DNA of 64,000 nucleotides from contig NC_092563.1 in the NCBI RefSeq assembly GCF_037975245.1, positions 10,033,001-10,097,000 on the forward strand. Reading direction: 5' to 3'. Below, piece by piece: positions 1 through 12,350 of this stretch (within the stretch, counting starts at the first letter, position 1; each line of letters opens with the position of its first letter). The notes below the pieces were generated by a model. It was not told the origin of the DNA. It did not search any database and saw only the letters and a program-made list of their open reading frames with translations. The position numbers were made by a program, and so were the translations under genes. The DNA comes from Apostichopus japonicus (Eukaryota > Echinodermata > Holothuroidea > Aspidochirotida > Stichopodidae).

Positions 1-857
1 TGCAACAAATGAATACAAAAATCAATTGTTTATTTAACAGATATGATATTAATATATATGTGCCTTTGTTCATGTCAGGTCACGTGATAAAAAACCGATG
101 CCTTTAGACCGACACCTTCAGTATAAGATATGCAGTTAATCTAATTGTAGAATAGTGAATATGACTGGAGCAGGAGAATTCATGCTTGTTATCATCCCCT
201 GTTTCATTGTTGTGTGTTTATTCGTGTTTGTGTTTGTGTTTACATTGTGCATGAAGTTACATTATTAATTAAGTGCCTAATAATTGCAACTGCAAGTAAT
301 AATGACTAACAATAAAAATAACTTGATATATGCATTATTCTTCTTTATATTTGATGCCAACTGACAATATTATTTTTCTCTATGGAAACTTGGTAGATAC
401 AATAAAATGCAATATTTATATCTTATAAACTATATTGAAGATTCTGTTTTAATATTTATATCATATACAGTTATGTAGTTTTACTATTTAATTAATATAA
501 TAATGGATACATTATGCCTTTGCTCTATTTCATGAAATACAGATGATAAATGCTCAATGTAAATTGTTGACAAATCTTGCCTTACAGAAAATTACAATAC
601 GTATCAATATACAATAAATTTACCTATTTTAAGAATTTCATCTGATGCATCTACAATTATCGATAAAGGATACGATATTTATCAGGGCTGAATCTGTTTA
701 TACATGTTTAAATTGACAAGTCTGATGCGGTTGAAACTGTAAATACTGTTGTAATTATTAATATGTTTATTTTAACGTTATGCATGCCAGGTGCCACTTC
801 GGTAGTACTTGAATAATGTTTGTACAAACAGCGGGACATTGTGCAGTTGACTTATGG
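1..857. other. AT-rich noncoding, nothing recognised
   Basis: AT-rich sequence with no convincing coding region, RNA gene or terminal-repeat structure on either strand. Confidence 0.4.
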
Positions 858-1133
858 TTACGCTTGTCTGAAGAAGGAGGAGTTGAGGGGGAGTTGAAGG
901 GGAATGAACTTTTCTGTTTCGTTTGTGAGTTTTGGTTGCTGCGCATGGCTAACAATACGTATGTTCACATCTCTTTGTAAGATTTTCTTCTTTCGAAGTG
1001 GTTTCCAGATATAACTGCATGGGATATAGATTAATACAAATGAGGTAGCTAGGATAAGTAAGGTTTGATAGGACCATGCCTGCTGAATAACTGCTCTACA
1101 AAACCTCTGCTGGGAAAGACAGGCAATTGTCAT
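858..1133 (-). CDS. possible signal-anchor exon, unrecognised protein
   Basis: A 91-codon open frame starts with ATG at 1133. It has a short basic N-terminus and one strongly hydrophobic stretch (about residues 21-43, around TLLILATSFVLIYIPCSYIW), followed by a basic stop-transfer-like cluster (KPLRKKK). This is the layout of a type II membrane protein such as a Golgi transferase, and every recognisable gene here is a minus-strand type II sulfotransferase. No catalytic exon can be linked to it: downstream on this strand lies outside the window. A GTAACC after residue ~90 could be a splice donor. It may be a first coding exon or a chance frame. Confidence 0.2.
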   Translation of the reverse strand: MTIACLSQQRFCRAVIQQAWSYQTLLILATSFVLIYIPCSYIWKPLRKKKILQRDVNIRIVSHAQQPKLTNETEKFIPLQLPLNSSFFRQA

Positions 1134-1380
1134 CTAAAATTAGTGGTAGTGCAAAAGTACTTATTGTTAGTGGCAATGCATGTGCCTATAGGTTGTTTCT
1201 AACCATGCATCATTCTGTTACACCTGGCATGCAATACTACTCAGTCTTTAGAGATCCAGACGGTAACATCAGTCTGTAAATACTAACCGTTCAGTTTAAA
1301 CGAATGTGGATACCTTTTAATGTCATTACAAATATTCTAATGTCGTTTGTTTCGTTACAAATCTCTTGGGTACACACTGA

Positions 1381-2644
1381 ATTACTATGTATGCTGATAG
1401 TTCTTGCAGGAAAAAAATTCAGATTGATGGTATGAAAGCCACTGTAAACATCAACCAAATATAATTAACCATGAGAACAACTTGTTAGAATCGACTGGAC
1501 TAGAGGGTTCCAACTGATATTGATATCGCGGGTTGCAGCTTACATGATAATACATCGTGATTTGTTGTGAGGTATACATTGCTCACCAATATACTGGACT
1601 ACTGAGATCATTACGTCATCTCCTCAGTCCAAGACCAAATTCGATATGTATTGTTGTTGGACATAATGTCAAACACACAAATACAAATGTATGACTATTA
1701 AACATCCAGCTTGAATAATTAATTGATTCAATTGGGGGGGGGGGGGGATACAAAGCAAGAATCGTCTTCCTCTATATATACTTAAAACAATATTTTGTCT
1801 CTCTTGGTGTTTTTTAATATTTAAATGTTTGCTCCTTCTTCTTCTTCATCCATTCGCTGTATATATTTGGACTTTTGGTCAGTATTTCTTGCTATCGTTT
1901 CTTTTTAACGTTGGAACACTTATGGTGCAATGTAATATACAATTTCAGTAAACAAAATCATTCTAAATAATCGTTTTCTTTTGTTTTTATCATAGTATGG
2001 AAAATGGATTACTATGTATGCTGATAGTTCTTGCAGGAAAAAAATATTAGATTGACAGTTTGAAAGACACTGTAAACATCAACCAAATATAATTAAACCA
2101 TTAGAAGAACTTGTTAGAATCGACTGGACTAGAGGGTTCCAACTGATATTGATATCGCGGGTTGCAGCTTACATGACAATAAATCGTGATTTGTTGTTAG
2201 GTATATTGCTCACCAATCTACTGCTGGACTACTGAGATCATTACGTCATCTCCTCAGTCCAAGACCAAATTCGATATGTATTGTTGTTGGACATTATGTC
2301 ATACACACAGATTTATATCATGATATTAGCGTATATGACTATTAAACATCCAGCTTGAATAATTAATTGATTCAATGGGGAAATACAAAGCAAGAATCGT
2401 CTTCCTCTATCTATACTTATTAAACAATATGTTGTCTATCTTGGTGTTTTTTAATATTTAAATGTTTGCTCCTTCTTCTTCTTCATCCATTCGCTGTATA
2501 TATTTGGACTTTTGGTCAGTATTTCTTGCTTTCGTTTCTTTTTAACGTTGAAACACTTCTGGTGCAATGTAATATACAATTTCAGTAAAAAAATCATTCT
2601 AAATAATCGTTTTCTTTCGTTTTTAGAATAGTATGGAAAATGGA
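1381..2644. repeat. tandem duplication, two ~630-bp copies
   Basis: The segment starting ATTACTATGTATGCTGATAG at about 1381 recurs at about 2009. The homology runs to ATAGTATGGAAAATGGA near 2007 and again near 2644. The copies are about 627 and 637 bp and differ by scattered substitutions, a poly-G run at 1734-1746 found only in the first, and small indels. No gene is visible inside. Confidence 0.85.
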
Positions 2645-2801
2645 CAACCGAGACATTGTTTTTTTCTTCCCGTTCAGCATCTCGAAAGATACTGTTTGCG
2701 AACCCTTCTGATCTCATGTCCTTGTCCTTATCTAAGTCCAATGCAATCACCACGTGACCGTACAAATTTATTATCCCTTCATTGAAAAATAATAATTGCA
2801 C
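2451..2801 (-). CDS. open frame of unknown status
   Basis: A 116-codon open frame whose first half (about 2640-2800) is unique sequence and whose second half runs into the tandem duplication. There is no ATG at its start; a TAACTAG acceptor-like site lies just upstream. The unique part is charged (ALDLDKDKDMRSEG) but matches no family I recognise. It is probably chance, though a single short exon near 2640-2800 cannot be excluded. Confidence 0.12.
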   Translation of the reverse strand: MQLLFFNEGIINLYGHVVIALDLDKDKDMRSEGFANSIFRDAEREEKNNVSVVHFPYYSKNERKRLFRMIFLLKLYITLHQKCFNVKKKRKQEILTKSPNIYSEWMKKKKEQTFKY

Positions 2802-2904
2802 TAGTTACTAAATTGAAGATGTTGAGCTGAAAAATCTTGTTGTTAAATAGTTCAAGAGTTGCTGTAATTCGTGTTATCTCTTAGCTTTACCACTATGTAC
2901 CTGT

Positions 2905-3180
2905 GTCCCATAGCTTTAGAGCCGTTGAGGCGACATGATGACACGACACAAGCTTTCCACAATTCACGATCGTCAGCTGTTCTTATGAGCTGGTTGAAGT
3001 CCATCCCAGTCCAGGTTTTTTAACCGGCCTACCTCTCCTTCGTACCCCATCTGTCCCTCCTTGCAATATAGTGTTTGCAAGGCTGTTCTTCTGTCTAATT
3101 ACATGACCACATCACTGAAGTTTCCTTCTTTTCACCACTGAAAGGAAGGGTTCCTGCTCCCTTATGAAACTCTCCATTAT
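2905..3180 (-). pseudogene. LINE reverse-transcriptase C-terminal relic
   Basis: Reading the minus strand with frame changes gives a string typical of the C-terminal tail of RTE/Jockey-type LINE polymerases: a VIRQKNSLANTILQGG-like stretch, then a basic RRRGRPVKK motif, then WTGMDFNQLIRTADDRELWK. This order (tryptic linker, R-x-RGRP, then a W...A.DR..W segment) is characteristic. Frame shifts and stops show it is dead. The insertion ends were not found. Confidence 0.6.
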
Positions 3181-3399
3181 TTGCCATTCTTGCTTGTTTG
3201 TGGTGTGCGTTGTGCGTTGTGCTTTGTGCGGTGTGCGGTGTGCGAAGTGTAATGGATGGTAATGGATCTGGAGAAGTCTCAAGTGAATGGTGACACTCAG
3301 AAAACATTAAGAGCTGTTACTTGGATTTAAATAGTTAACATTAGCTATTCTCTAAGTATGTGCTTCAAAACCAGTTCACTGATAATATGGCTTTGAATA

Positions 3400-3600
3400 A
3401 TGTTTACGATCCTCATTATGCAGAGTAGATGGTAATTCCAATAGCACTGAGACTGCCCTTGTCTTTGACCATATTGACATCATATGGGTCAAAGAGACTG
3501 AGGACCTTGTCCAGCTCTTGGACCCGACATATGGTAAAGTGTTTCCTCAGCCTTCGAAGAGTGAAACCTGCTTGCCATCCATGGTTCATGGTCCATCCAT
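3400..3600 (-). other. open segment, possible exon, unrecognised
   Basis: One minus-strand frame reads about 63 codons (from EYYGWTMNHGWQAGFTLRRL to a TAA near 3417). A second frame in the same place is also open for 42 codons after a TTTTTAG acceptor-like site. No family is recognised, and the two competing frames mean neither is convincing. Confidence 0.12.
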
Positions 3601-3635
3601 AGTACTCGAATGATTATCTAAAAAGGAGCAAAATA

Positions 3636-6600
3636 GTTAACACTAATGGTGACATACACACAACATAAAGAGCTGTTACTTGGATTTAAATAGTTAACAT
3701 GAATGGTGACATACACAGAACATAAGATCTGTAACTTGAATTTGAATAGTTAACATTAATGGTGACATACACAGAACATAAAGAGCTGTTACTTGGATTT
3801 ACATAGTTAACATTAATGGTGACATACACAGAACATAAAGAGCTGTTACTTGGATTTACATAGTTATCATTAATGGTGACATACACAGAACATAAAGAGT
3901 TGTTACTTGGATTTACATAGTAACATTAATGGTGACATACACAGAACATTAAGAGTTGTTACTTGGATTTACATAGTTAACATTAATGGTGACATACACA
4001 GAACATAAAGAGTTGTTACTTGGATTTACATAGTTAACATTAATGGTGACATACACAGAACATAAAGAGCTGTTACTTGGATTTACATAGTTAACATTAA
4101 TGGTGACATACACAGAACATTAAGAGTTGTTACTTGGATTTACATAGTTATCATTAATGGTGACATACACAGAACATAAAGAGTTGTTACTTGGATTTAC
4201 ATAGTTAACATTAATGGTGACATACACAGAACATAAAGAGCTGTTACTTGGATTTACATAGTTAACATTAATGGTGACATACACAGAACATAAAGAGTTG
4301 TTACTTGGATTTACATAGTTAACATTAATGGTGACATACACAGAACATTAAGAGTTGTTACTTGGATTTACATAGTTAACATTAATGGTGACATACACAG
4401 AACATAAAGAGTTGTTACTTGGATTTACATAGTTAACATTAATGGTGACATACACAGAACATTAAGAGTTGTTACTTGGATTTACATAGTTAACATTAAT
4501 GGTGACATACACAGAACATTAAGAGTTGTTACTTGGATTTACATAGTTAACATAAATGGTGACATACACAGAACATTAAGAGTTGTTACTTGGATTTACA
4601 TAGTTAACATTAATGGTGACATACACAGAACATAAAGAGCTGTTACTTGGATTTACATAGTTAACATTAATGGTGACATACACAGAACATTAAGAGTTGT
4701 TACTTGGATTTACATAGTTATCATTAATGGTGACATACACAGAACATAAAGAGTTGTTACTTGGATTTACATAGTTAACATTAATGGTGACATACACAGA
4801 ACATAAAGAGCTGTTACTTGGATTTACATAGTTAACATTAATGGTGACATACACAGAACATAAAGAGTTGTTACTTGGATTTACATAGTTAACATTAATG
4901 GTGACATACACAGAACATTAAGAGTTGTTACTTGGATTTACATAGTTAACATTAATGGTGACATACACAGAACATAAAGAGTTGTTACTTGGATTTACAT
5001 AGTTAACATTAATGGTGACATACACAGAACATTAAGAGTTGTTACTTGGATTTACATAGTTAACATTAATGGTGACATACACAGAACATTAAGAGTTGTT
5101 ACTTGGATTTACATAGTTAACATAAATGGTGACATACACAGAACATTAAGAGTTGTTACTTGGATTTACATAGTTAACATTAATGGTGACATACACAGAA
5201 CATAAAGAGTTGTTACTTGGATTTACATAGTTAACATTAATGGTGACATACACAGAACATTAAGAGTTGTTACTTGGATTTACATAGTTAACATTAATGG
5301 TGACATACACAGAACATTAAGAGTTGTTACTTGGATTTACATAGTTAACATAAATGGTGACATACACAGAACATTAAGAGTTGTTACTTGGATTTACATA
5401 GTTAACATTAATGGTGACATACACAGAACATAAAGAGCTGTTACTTGGATTTACATAGTTATCATTAATGGTGACATACACAGAACATTAAGAGTTGTTA
5501 CTTGGATTTACATAGTTAACATTAATGGTGACATACACAGAACATAAAGAGCTGTTACTTGGATTTACATAGTTATCATTAATGGTGACATACACAGAAC
5601 ATTAAGAGTTGTTACTTGGATTTACATAGTTAACATTAATGGTGACATACACAGAACATAAAGAGCTGTTACTTGGATTTACATAGTTATCATTAATGGT
5701 GACATACACAGAACATTAAGAGTTGTTACTTGGATTTACATAGTTAACATTAATGGTGACATACACAGAACATTAAGAGTTGTTACTTGGATTTACATAG
5801 TTAACATAAATGGTGACATATACAGAACATTAAGAGTTGTTACTTGGATTTACATAGTTAACATTAATGGTGACATACACAGAACATAAAGAGTTGTTAC
5901 TTGGATTTACATAGTTATCATTAATGGTGACATACACAGAACATTAAGAGTTGTTACTTGGATTTACATAGTTAACATTAATGGTGACATACACAGAACA
6001 TAAAGAGCTGTTACTTGGATTTACATAGTTATCATTAATGGTGACATACACAGAACATTAAGAGTTGTTACTTGGATTTACATAGTTAACATTAATGGTG
6101 ACATACACAGAACATAAAGAGCTGTTACTTGGATTTACATAGTTATCATTAATGGTGACATACACAGAACATAAAGAGTTGTTACTTGGATTTACATAGT
6201 AACATTAATGGTGACATACACAGAACATTAAGAGTTGTTACTTGGATTTACATAGTAACATTAATGGTGACATACACAGAACATAAAGAGTTGTTACTTG
6301 GATTTACATAGTTATCATTAATGGTGACATACACAGAACATTAAGAGTTGTTACTTGGATTTACATAGTAACATTAATGGTGACATACACAGAACATAAA
6401 GAGTTGTTACTTGGATTTACATAGTTAACATTAATGGTGACATACACAGAACATTTAGAGTTGTTACTTGGATTTACATAGTAACATTAATGGTGACATA
6501 CACAGAACATTAAGAGTTGTTACTTGGATTTACATAGTTAACATTAATGGTGACATACACAGAACATTAAGAGTTGTTACTTGGATTTACATAGTTAACA

Positions 6601-7172
6601 TTAATGGTGACATACACAGAACATAAAGAGTTGTTACTTGGATTTACATAGTTAACATAAATGGTGACATACACAGAACATTTAGAGTTGTTACTTGGAT
6701 TTACATAGTAACATTAATGGTGACATACACAGAACATTAAGAGTTGTTACTTGGATTTACATAGTTATCATTAATGGTGACATACACAGAACATTAAGAG
6801 TTGTTACTTGGATTTACATAGTTATCATTAATGGTGACATACACAGAACATAAAGAGCTGTTACTTGGATTTACATAGTTAACATTAATGGTGACATACA
6901 CAGAACATTAAGAGTTGTTACTTGGATTTACATAGTTAACATTAATGGTGACATACACAGAACATTAAGAGTTGTTACTTGGATTTACATAGTTAACATT
7001 AATGGTGACATACACAGAACATAAAGAGCTGTTACTTGGATTTACATAGTTAACATTAATGGTGACGTACAAAGAACATTAAGAGTTGTTACTTGGATTT
7101 ACATAGTTAACATTAATGGTGACATACACAGAACATAAAGATCTTTTACTTGGATTTACATAGTAACATTAC
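3636..7172. repeat. 57-bp minisatellite array (~62 units)
   Basis: About 3.5 kb of tandem units of 57 bp (core GGTGACATACACAGAACAT followed by AAAGAGTTGTTACTTGG and ATTTACATAGTTAACATTAA). Common variants are AACATAAAG/AACATTAAG, GAGTTG/GAGCTG, GTTAACAT/GTTATCAT and a shortened CATAGTAACATT. The first units (3636-3780) and the last (about 7060-7172) are more diverged, as expected at array edges. An isolated related half-unit lies at 3285-3345. Because 57 is divisible by three, one frame stays open as a 19-residue repeat; I treat this as an artefact. Confidence 0.97.
4008..5190. repeat. higher-order repeat, 570-bp period
   Basis: Within the 57-bp array a block of ten units recurs with the same order of variants. 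For example, the TTAAGAGTTG/GTTATCAT unit pair at 4120-4155 reappears at 4690-4725, exactly 570 bp later. The two blocks appear identical from about 4010-4590 against 4580-5160. Further shorter reiterations (two- and three-unit blocks) follow to about 6200. Confidence 0.85.
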
Positions 7173-7189
7173 TTGGTCCCCAAATATGT

Positions 7190-9369
7190 GTCTCTATACT
7201 ATTCCACTCATATAGATGTAATGAAACACTTTTGTAACTTTACCTTGGCTACACTGAAGTTTTTGTTATGGGGTTCAGAGCTCAATAACTGAACAAACTG
7301 TACAGTCTGTATACATTGCGGAGGTGGGAGGTGATACATGTTTAATCTATTCGTAGAAACCTTGGATTTTGACCCTAGTATGTGTCCATGAATGTTCTTT
7401 TACATCAGACCATGGTATATGCCCATCATAATTGGGGGGGGGGGTGCTGAATCTGTCCCAGTCATCTGAGGTCAATTGTAAGGCGTTCTTGAAATTCACA
7501 AAAACTCAACTTTGTCTAGAGTTGAGTTGGCTATGGTACATGACGTGATGTAGTCAATATGTTCGGGGGATTTTAGAATTTGCCTTGAGAAAGGGTCGTG
7601 TTAGGCCTTTTTAGATACATGTTCTCACTGCTGTATATCACTTTCTAATTGTACTGAACTGATCTCTCTCGCTCTATTTAATTCATTCATTGTTGTACGC
7701 TATTTTATATTATTTTGTGTCTACTGGTTTCAATTTGAAGACTTGTGACAAGTCCAGAATGCCATATACGCGTAGCCTGATTTAAACATTCCTTTCTATC
7801 AGAACAATAAAAATGAGGAGTGCAAAAAAAATACTAACTTATCATTTCGACAGCGGGAGAGATCATGATTACGTTTCTGACCCCATATTTATAAGTAGAG
7901 ATGCGCTGTATGATGTTTGCTAGATCATTCAGATGGCGATCTTTTGAATTTAGCAACAAACATAAAATGTTGCCGAGTAATCAAAGTTTGATTGTCGCAT
8001 ACTTTATAATCCTTAGAGTATCATTAGGGTACACAAACACTTTTCGATATTAGAATTGAAATATCTTGACGAAAAACGTTAAACAGACTGATTATTCACA
8101 ACTTGCGGAGACAAAGATCGTCACAGCCGATAAACGGGCATTTAGTTATTTCGCGCCTAAAGAGTGGAAGTTATTGCGTATAATGAAATATTCATATTGC
8201 ACCATCTAACATATCAATGTTAAATAGTTACTTGTTATTTTGTCAGTACCGTATCTTTGTGTATGTTATCTTATCTTGTTATTCGTTCTCGTTTTAAATG
8301 CACGTCCTTTTTCCAGCGTTTATTTTTTTCTTGCGGAGGAGGAAGAGGGGGACAGCGTTTTTGTATTTCGTTAAGCGCTCTGAGATTTTCAGTGTCGATG
8401 GAAGGCGAAACAAAAGGAAAAAATGCTGTTTAAATTATGACATGAGCTGAAACATGTCAATATATTAAATCGGTTTCTACATCATCGGTATATATCCTAC
8501 ATTACAGACTCAATTGATGTCAGTGCACTCAGGACGGTTAATGTTATTATATAGTTCTATTGTAAACGATACATTGGTTTTATCGATACACAAGTATTCC
8601 TCTCTCACAGTTTGTTCAAGTTTGTTCAAACTGTCTGAGTGCTCGAGAACACAGAAGACAAATGTAAGGATACACTCAAACAGAATTGTCAACGACAAGA
8701 TAGATAGATGAGGGTTATGTTTGTTTCTGTGGTTTCATATTTTGTAGGGGTCTGTCTGAGTGGGTATGAAAACATCGCTAATATTTACATTGCAACATGC
8801 ACGACTTGATAAAAAATAGATGCGTATAACTTGATCGTATTAGTCTAAACAGCATTTCATGGATTATAGAAATGGGAAAACTTGGCCCCATATGAGAAGC
8901 ACATTGTATATACAATCTTTCAGTTGCATAAACCGATACTGCAATTGTTTTCCTGGTACAATCGTATATATACCTGTTAAAAGTTCAAGTAAGGTAATTG
9001 TCGTAACCTTTGAGCAATAAAACAATTAACCTTGGCACAACTCGCTAACAGAAGGAAATGGATCGGCCTCTCAGACACCGTTACAGCTTCCGAGTGGGCT
9101 CCGTACAGTATATGTAGGCCTACATGCCAATAAGAACCCGACGAGTTAGAAGGGGGACATCACGTGGACCCTCAAATAGACTGGCTAAATGCATTGGATA
9201 ACACCGTATATATAGCACTAATACCGCCAACGTTTAAAACGTTGCCCAGGGATGTTCGTACCACTACAGTGTATTCTATGCACATATATAGATTGCCATA
9301 AATTGCTCCTAGAAGTTACAGTCAGTTACCACTTATATATAGTATAATTTGCATATGTCGTATAGCTGA

Positions 9370-9370
<1 letters not shown>
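7190..9370. other. noncoding, nothing recognised
   Basis: About 2.2 kb without a convincing exon, RNA gene or repeat structure. It contains a poly-G run at 7434-7444 and short open frames on both strands at 8510-8711 that overlap antisense to each other and look accidental. Confidence 0.4.
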
Positions 9371-9371
<1 letters not shown>

Positions 9372-9404
<33 letters not shown>

Positions 9405-9421
9405 CTATGGATCATACCTGA

Positions 9422-9500
<79 letters not shown>
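9372..9500. repeat. (TA)n microsatellites
   Basis: Two long TA runs (about 9372-9402 and 9422-9494) separated by a 19-bp spacer. They give long artefactual YIYIYI reading frames on the minus strand. Confidence 0.97.
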
Positions 9501-10430
9501 TATATATTGCTGGCGAATACTTTCAAAAATATTGAAATTTGCAAAGAAGTTACAGACGGCTGAGTGAGAGCCGGTGTGGCAGGGAATAGTGTCCGGCTTG
9601 TACGGATGATAGTATATAGAGTCGTGTTTGCTATGATGCAACATGATCTTTTTTTTTCTTTACGAGTCATTTTACACCGATTTGTTTGGACAAGATAGTT
9701 CCATACATATATAACGATATACTCGTAGATATTATACGGGTAAAAGTCTGAGCTTAGTGCATGAAGTTGTGTGCCCAACAAGTAAGACACAAATTTAGGA
9801 TGTCCAGCCAGTACAAGCCAACAGGCAGTGTTTGTTCTTTTATTCCTTTGAGCTAATTCAATTGAAGATCACTTCGTGAAAAAATGCTTTTAATTGTTGC
9901 TGCGGAAATAAAGCGTTTGCCCTGTATGGGAGAGAAGAGCTCTGTGGTGTGTGTGGGGGTGGGGGGGGGGGTGGTGTTGATCATTATAACCTATTGGTGC
10001 TCATGAAATATGTTTTTCTTTTGTCAAACGCTTTTGCTGTTGTTGATATAAAAAACATGGTATATCCATATACTCGAGATTTATTTCTTCAGAAACCCAA
10101 TAAATAAGAATATAGTAAAACAGAAAGATTAAACACAGGTCTTAACGTATAGTTGTAACTATACCATCATAACATAAACCTCAACGATATAGCTAGTGTC
10201 ATATAAATTTACGACCACTTCGCGGTTATATACTATCACAATTCATTAACAAAGTTAGAAAGCATTGAACAACCTTATATTGAATATATTTGTCATGTGC
10301 TCCTACTTTACACTATATATAGAAACCTGCAACTTTCCTCGTTTGTTATTTGATTACACGTTTGTGATTTGATAACAAATTGCTAGGAGCAATTTGGGGG
10401 AGCGACATCGATGAATTCAGAACACAGATG
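9501..10430. other. noncoding, nothing recognised
   Basis: No gene or repeat family recognised. A G-rich/GT run at 9947-9974 is the only notable compositional feature. Confidence 0.35.
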
Positions 10431-10561
10431 ACCAATATATACATATACACATATGTGTATATGTATTTATGTATTTATATATATATAGCCTATATAGCCT
10501 TTATATATCCTACATATATATAGCCTATATATATAGCCTATATATATAGCCTATATTTATA
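10431..10561. repeat. AT-rich low-complexity with TATATAGCC repeats
   Basis: Short runs of ATAC/TATA repeats followed by several copies of TATATATAGCC, ending at the terminus of the adjacent MITE. Confidence 0.8.
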
Positions 10562-10862
10562 CAGGGATGTGCCCACGCTGGGCGGCACTGGGCGGCCCCG
10601 CCCAGCAATAAAAATTACTGCCCAGCACTGTCTTAAAAATTGTGAATCCCGCCCAGCACTATTTTCATCTAAAATCCCGACATTCCTAACTATATATTCA
10701 ACAAAAATGAAAAAAATGTAAATTGTTAGCAAAACTAGTACTTGTGTATGTGCTTAATAAGCTACACAAGTGCCAGCATTTGGCATCTGAGCACCTTCAA
10801 AAATCGACCCCAGGACGGCGATCAGTATACCCGGCACTCAGGAAATCCTGGGCACATCCCTG
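10562..10862. mobile_element. hAT-like MITE, 301 bp
   Basis: Near-perfect terminal inverted repeats: CAGGGATGTGCCCACG at 10562 and, read from the other end, CAGGGATGTGCCCAGG ending at 10862. The CAG start is typical of hAT-superfamily termini. The flanks are both AT repeats (TATTTATA / TATATATA), so an 8-bp target duplication is plausible but not provable. It is internally rich in CTGGGCGG/CCGCCCAG palindromic motifs and encodes no transposase, so it is non-autonomous. Confidence 0.85.
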
Positions 10863-12350
10863 TATATATATTACAACATGAGAAGAGATGTCCTTTAGCC
10901 CTGAGAATGAATACAATATTAACATTAATGATGTCTTCTTTTGGAGTCAGAGGACCATTCTCTATAATCCTCCAGGCACACTCCTTTAAGGCAGCATTAT
11001 GCATACTTGTTTGTACCACACTTGAACGTTTGTGATTACATAAACTAAATGTGAGACCTGGAATGTGCGACTCGTAACGCGCTTTGTGTACTCTAGACCA
11101 CTTACAAGCTCAATACAAATATGGTAATAGAGACTGAATGCCTATGACTTTGAAGAACTCTAGATGTGTTGCAATCAATAATCCAATGCCGTGCACTAGT
11201 GTTAAACAGTATCCGTACCATCGGTATATGTAGGCTAGACCATGCATGTGTATTCAGGGGAGAACGTGCCTAACCTATCTGTTTAGGCTAAACAGACATG
11301 TTTATCATTTCATGTAATCTCCAAAATGTCTACATTAAACGAAAACAAACGACGCAAACCTAAGAAAAGTTTCGAGGAGAAGGACATTTCAAATAATGCT
11401 CACATTTTGTGGAGACGCTGTGAGAGGAAGAGGAAGAGGAGGAGTCTTCTAAGGCAACTAAACATAACAATCACGAATCTCTCAAGTACCGGAAGAGTCT
11501 GTGCCTACTTAAGATTTGGCTCATACCACATTATCTTCCAAAAACAAAATCCAATCCCTTCCTCCTTAAATATAGGCAGACCAAGTATCAAAGGTTCATG
11601 TTTAGTTCATATTAGTTCATGTCATTAGCTCATAATTTCTACTGACTTCATGCGGCCATCTCATAGAGGACACAGATATGCTTCTTCCTACATTCATGAG
11701 GAAATTTAAATACAATAAAGTTATATGGCATCAAAATCCATAACTATAATGCACATGCTAATGAATAATGGACGGAGCTATAGAGGGAGTTCCCTGTTGA
11801 ACAACTGAAGGTAATAATAATAATATGGAGTAAATGCTTTAAACTATATATGACAGTGGTAAATGAAAAGCGGATATATCAGAGGTGATGAAAGGATGGA
11901 GGTTCTATTTCATCCATTTTAAATGGTAGAGATTTGTGCACGAATCTTAGAGTGATATGACCAAATACACATAACAGTTAATGTCTTGAAATCACAAAAG
12001 AGTACCGTGATGAATTTGATTTAGTCAATTACCGTCGCATTGGAAACACATATGAAAAGCTAAGAGAATCATTGTATGACCTTCTCACCGGTTGGAAAGA
12101 ACTGATACCCACTCCACCCACTCCACCCACTCCACCCACTCCACCCCTGCTTCCATGCTTTAGTGATTTCCACCAGTACGCAAAGATTCTTGAAAGCCAT
12201 AATTAATATTCACGGAGTTCAAACATTAAATTACATTTATAATGTAGATAACTACAAAGAATTATTTATATCCGAAAAGATATATTAAGGCTGGTGTGAA
12301 ATTCTTCATTCCTTCAATATCAGCGCCACATTTGATCGATTTAATGACAT
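10863..12350. other. noncoding; (CCACTCCAC)n microsatellite at 12109-12147
   Basis: Mostly unique noncoding sequence downstream of the UST-like gene. A 9-bp CACTCCACC microsatellite of about four units lies at 12109-12147. A 100-codon plus-strand frame at 11326-11628 has no recognisable features. Confidence 0.4.

Noticed and set aside
3686-4911. Repetitive minus-strand frames with a 19-residue period (VNPSNNSLCSVYVTIN)
   Set aside because: They are translations of the 57-bp minisatellite, broken by units of other lengths and by variant bases. There is no start, splice or conservation signal beyond the DNA repeat.
9371-9790. Long YIYIYI minus-strand frames
   Set aside because: Products of the (TA)n microsatellite.
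10742-11035. 97-codon plus-strand frame
   Set aside because: It starts inside the hAT MITE, continues past its end and has an antisense frame over the same bases; no protein features.
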